This document shows positions 26,493 to 28,600 of a stretch of 28,600 nt of DNA, in pieces. Below the pieces are notes generated by a model. The model did not search any database. It had not been told where the DNA came from and was given only the letters and a program-made list of their open reading frames with translations. Every line of letters starts with the position of its first letter. The first letter of the stretch is position 1. This DNA comes from Nitrospira sp. (lineage in GTDB: Bacteria > Nitrospirota > Nitrospiria > Nitrospirales > Nitrospiraceae): contig JABMDE010000018.1 in assembly GCA_015904055.1 (NCBI GenBank), positions 1-28,600 on the forward strand. Direction: 5' to 3'. The position numbers and the translations under genes are program-made.

Positions 26493-27065
26493 TCACAAAT
26501 GCTGTGGAGCAGACCCTTCCGGAATCGGACGTTTTCTGAATACCGGCCACTGCAGCAAAAACCAGGCAAACCCACCGCCAAGTATGCCGCCAAATATCCA
26601 GCCTCCCAATACATCCGTGACGTAATGCGCCCCTACATACACTCTGGCAAACCCGACTAGCCCAACGATGGGCCATGTCACCCAGCCCGTTTTCGGATAT
26701 AAGACTTGAAGAAACGCTGCTGCTGCAGCAACGTTCACTGCATGGTTCGAAGGAAAGCTGAATAAGCCTCCGCAGCCCCCTGGCTCAACAGTGATTGCTT
26801 GGCTCAATGCACGGCAAGGCCTGACTCGTTCAAACAACCATTTCAGCTGCCCCCCTAAAAAATCAGCCAGCCCCACGGCACCGGCAAGAATCGGCCCACT
26901 GAGCAGCGCTTCACGCCGATAGGCCCAGATCCAGTACACGATGGCACATGCGGCCGGAGCATAGAGGGTGCTGCGATTCCCGACAAGAAGGAAGAACTGA
27001 TCGACGGAGTCCGACCGTCTGGCCAGTCCGTTAATGGCAAAAAAAATCGATTCGTCCCAACCCAT
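26493..27065 (-). CDS. PAP2-family membrane phosphatase
   Basis: This 190-residue membrane protein has the three PAP2 signature blocks: K75-x6-R-P (KWLFERVRP, 75-83), SFPSNHA (103-109) and R141-x5-H147-x3-D151 (RVYVGAHYVTD). The conserved His108 and His147 would act as proton donor and nucleophile. There are about five hydrophobic segments. Members act on lipid pyrophosphates and phosphates, such as undecaprenyl pyrophosphate or phosphatidic acid and related lipids. The sequence does not tell which. It begins with MGWDESIFFAINGLARRSDSVDQFF, a usual start for this family (D near the start of helix 1). It converges on the CobW gene with a six-base gap, and shares no operon with the TonB-like gene upstream, which ends 110 bases away. 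Confidence 0.93.
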   Translation of the reverse strand: MGWDESIFFAINGLARRSDSVDQFFLLVGNRSTLYAPAACAIVYWIWAYRREALLSGPILAGAVGLADFLGGQLKWLFERVRPCRALSQAITVEPGGCGGLFSFPSNHAVNVAAAAAFLQVLYPKTGWVTWPIVGLVGFARVYVGAHYVTDVLGGWIFGGILGGGFAWFLLQWPVFRKRPIPEGSAPQHL

Positions 27066-27175
27066 AATCAGTCAACACGCACTCGTCAATAATCTATTGA
27101 GCATTGGACGCATACATTATCAGGACTTTATTCAATCCTGTCCAATGACCGTTCACTACTGACCAGTGGCCTTCA

Positions 27176-27613
27176 CTATTTGGTCCTGAAGTGGATCCGG
27201 ACGGTCAGCTCACCGTCGATAGGATTGTCGCCCTTCATCTGCGGATCGAACGTCCATTTACCGAGCGCAGTGATGCCGGCTGTGGTGAGTTCTCGATGCT
27301 TGCAAGGTTCCAACACAACAACGGTGACCTTGGCTTCCTTCGAAACCAAAAGACGGGCTTTCATCCAATCGTCGAGCTCGTGCCCGTCTAGCGATGACGG
27401 GACACCGGGCCAGGGAGTTGATTTCGCCACAGGACCAAGCTGCTGGTCCTTGTTCAGAGACAATCCATGAACATGCACCTCCGGCAATTCAAGAATATCT
27501 TCTTCGTGATCGCTTTCATGCGTGGCGTCATCTCCGGTCACGGCATAGGCCGGTGCTGTGAAAACCAGCGCGCAGAGCAAGACCACCACACTTCTATAGC
27601 CTCGACCATTCAT
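27176..27613 (-). CDS. Periplasmic TonB C-terminal-like protein
   Basis: I choose the ATG at 27613-27611, preceded by GAGGATGG, which gives MNGRGYRSVVVLLCALVFTAPAYAVTGDD, a signal peptide with the cleavage motif AYA. The mature part has an acidic/His segment (HESDHEEDILELPEVHVHG), then SLDGHELDDWMKARLLVSKEAKVTVVVLEPCKHRELTTAGITALGKWTFDPQMKGDNPIDGELTVRIHFRTK. The last 55 residues have the beta-alpha-beta pattern of the TonB C-terminal domain ('A...W.F.P....G.P....TVRI.F'). It lacks the usual TonB membrane anchor and Pro-rich linker. It lies just downstream of a TonB-dependent receptor gene on the same strand, so an accessory role with that receptor is likely. The family assignment is moderate. 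Confidence 0.7.
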   Translation of the reverse strand: MNGRGYRSVVVLLCALVFTAPAYAVTGDDATHESDHEEDILELPEVHVHGLSLNKDQQLGPVAKSTPWPGVPSSLDGHELDDWMKARLLVSKEAKVTVVVLEPCKHRELTTAGITALGKWTFDPQMKGDNPIDGELTVRIHFRTK

Positions 27614-27794
27614 GAGTGAACCATCCTCTTGTTCGTTTTTTCTTACCGGTCTCCTTATACCACATACCATCAGACACTCGATGACGTTATCCAAGAAGGC
27701 CGCATGAAGCCCGACAACTCAGACCTACATTCTCAGCATGTCGCAAACAGGCAGGCCACTGAGATCGCTGCCGATGGCCTTGTTCGACCTCTGC

Positions 27795-28600
27795 TCAGAA
27801 GAACCATTGCCCCCGAACGAAATACGATCTCGGCATTCCCGCATGGGACACGCCTAGTCCGATACTGCCTTCCCCACGATTAATGAAATACTCCTCATCG
27901 AACACATTCACGACATCGAAACCAAGAAGAAACTTCTGGCCATGCCACGGTAACGGGACAATATGGGCGATTGACAGATTATAGATGGTATAGGATGGGC
28001 TATGGGTAGAGTTCGTCTTCCCTCCCTCAACTGCTGTGCGCAATCCTGATGCAAAGAACATCTGCCCGGTGAAGGTTGTCCGATCAAGCAACCGGTAGCT
28101 CACGACTGCCGAACTGGTCAGCGTTTGCATGTGATCACAGAACACGCCGCCCGGTGATTTAATATCCGCGATCTCTTCGCCATGTAGCAGAAAATGCCCG
28201 GATTGCAACCCATACCCCTTGCATTGCCCCCAGGCAATGTTGCCGCGCGCGGCCAGATTGTCAGAGATCTGCACTTTGAGCGCAGCGTCTGCCCCTCTTG
28301 TCCACCCTCGCTCAAACGCAAAGTAATTCAACAGCGGCGTGGTACTGAACTGGCCCGCATCTGAGAGATAGTTGGCCAACTTGTAATAGCCGGTCAGTTG
28401 AAGCGTGGCCCAATCCGTCAACGCATGATAGCTGCCGATTTCGAAATAATGTGCCCGCTCGGCACGGACTTGGTTGTTCGTCCTATCCTCAGGCTCCGCC
28501 TTTGTCCCCGCCGTATTCAGCTTTGCAAATGAAATCGCCTCAAGATTCGGCGGGGTGAACATACGGCCATAGAAGACATGGAACGCGTGTGACGGAGTGT
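27795..28600 (-). CDS. TonB-dependent outer-membrane receptor, C-terminal part
   Basis: The reading is open to the right window edge, so only the last part of the gene (about 267 codons) is present. The readable start is TPSHAFHVFYGRMFTPPNLEAI, typical of the beta-barrel of TonB-dependent receptors ('YGRxFxPPNLE'). Alternating strands follow (HYFEIGSYHALTDWATLQLTGYYKLANYLSDAGQF, LQISDNLAARGNIAWG, FTGQMFFASGLRTAVEGGKTNSTHSPSYTIYNLSIAH, LLGFDVVNVFDEEYFINRGEGSIGLGVSHAGMPRSYFVRGQWFF). The ending in Phe-Phe is the outer-membrane barrel signal. The 'VVNVFDEEYFINRGEGSIG' part is the usual last strands. Substrate and plug domain lie outside the window. The TonB-like gene follows 181 bases downstream on the same strand. 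Confidence 0.9.
   Translation of the reverse strand, partial: TPSHAFHVFYGRMFTPPNLEAISFAKLNTAGTKAEPEDRTNNQVRAERAHYFEIGSYHALTDWATLQLTGYYKLANYLSDAGQFSTTPLLNYFAFERGWTRGADAALKVQISDNLAARGNIAWGQCKGYGLQSGHFLLHGEEIADIKSPGGVFCDHMQTLTSSAVVSYRLLDRTTFTGQMFFASGLRTAVEGGKTNSTHSPSYTIYNLSIAHIVPLPWHGQKFLLGFDVVNVFDEEYFINRGEGSIGLGVSHAGMPRSYFVRGQWFF

Noticed and set aside
26489..26512. A hairpin (ctgctc/gagcag) between the converging CobW and PAP2 genes as a bidirectional terminator
   Set aside because: It has only six paired bases plus a bulged extension, lies within the PAP2 coding end, and has no T-run on either side.

Overview
The window looks like a chromosomal segment of a Gram-negative, diderm bacterium, most probably a Nitrospira-like member of Nitrospirota. 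The evidence is the protein set (DUF502, DUF4403, a DUF3365 haem protein, a TonB-dependent receptor ending in Phe, a MetG with a fused tRNA-binding domain, GatCAB) and the style of the intergenic DNA. The genus is inferred from general resemblance, not from a search. I see no rRNA, tRNA, CRISPR array, integrase, transposase or phage gene.

Positions 1-14133 hold a long leftward (minus-strand) run of core genes. In transcription order these are DUF502 membrane protein, glmU, glmS, gatC, panD, gatA, a DUF948 protein, a YtxH protein, gatB, eno, ftsB, era, mgtE, recO and a DUF971 protein cut by the window edge. Several pairs overlap or nearly touch (YtxH/gatB and ftsB/era by ATGA). The run is punctuated at the gatC-panD-gatA segment by a 124-bp palindromic element, a 15-bp perfect hairpin and a likely intrinsic terminator that overlaps the panD stop codon.

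A divergent promoter region at 14134-14347 separates this run from a rightward set: tmk, holB, metG, an exported protein overlapping the metG stop, a doubtful small locus, a DUF4403 lipoprotein and a DUF3365 c-type haem protein. Positions 21404-24212 hold a leftward pair, an M74/MepA-like peptidase and a secreted beta-propeller protein. Downstream of the pair lie a decayed second copy of the peptidase 3' end and a terminator. From 24507 come a CDF metal exporter and a CobW/COG0523 GTPase (rightward), then a PAP2 phosphatase, a TonB C-terminal-like periplasmic protein and the 3' part of a TonB-dependent receptor (leftward).

The most striking observation is that three core genes are damaged within about 11.5 kb. 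eno has a one-base insertion near its 3' end that fuses it in frame to ftsB. gatB is split by an out-of-frame deletion. holB has lost about 115 codons in frame from its middle. Because these genes are normally essential, sequence or assembly error must be excluded before any biological reading. I found no convincing complete new system. The best leads are the peptidase/propeller pair with its decayed duplicate, the palindromic element between glmS and gatC, and the folded DNA around panD.
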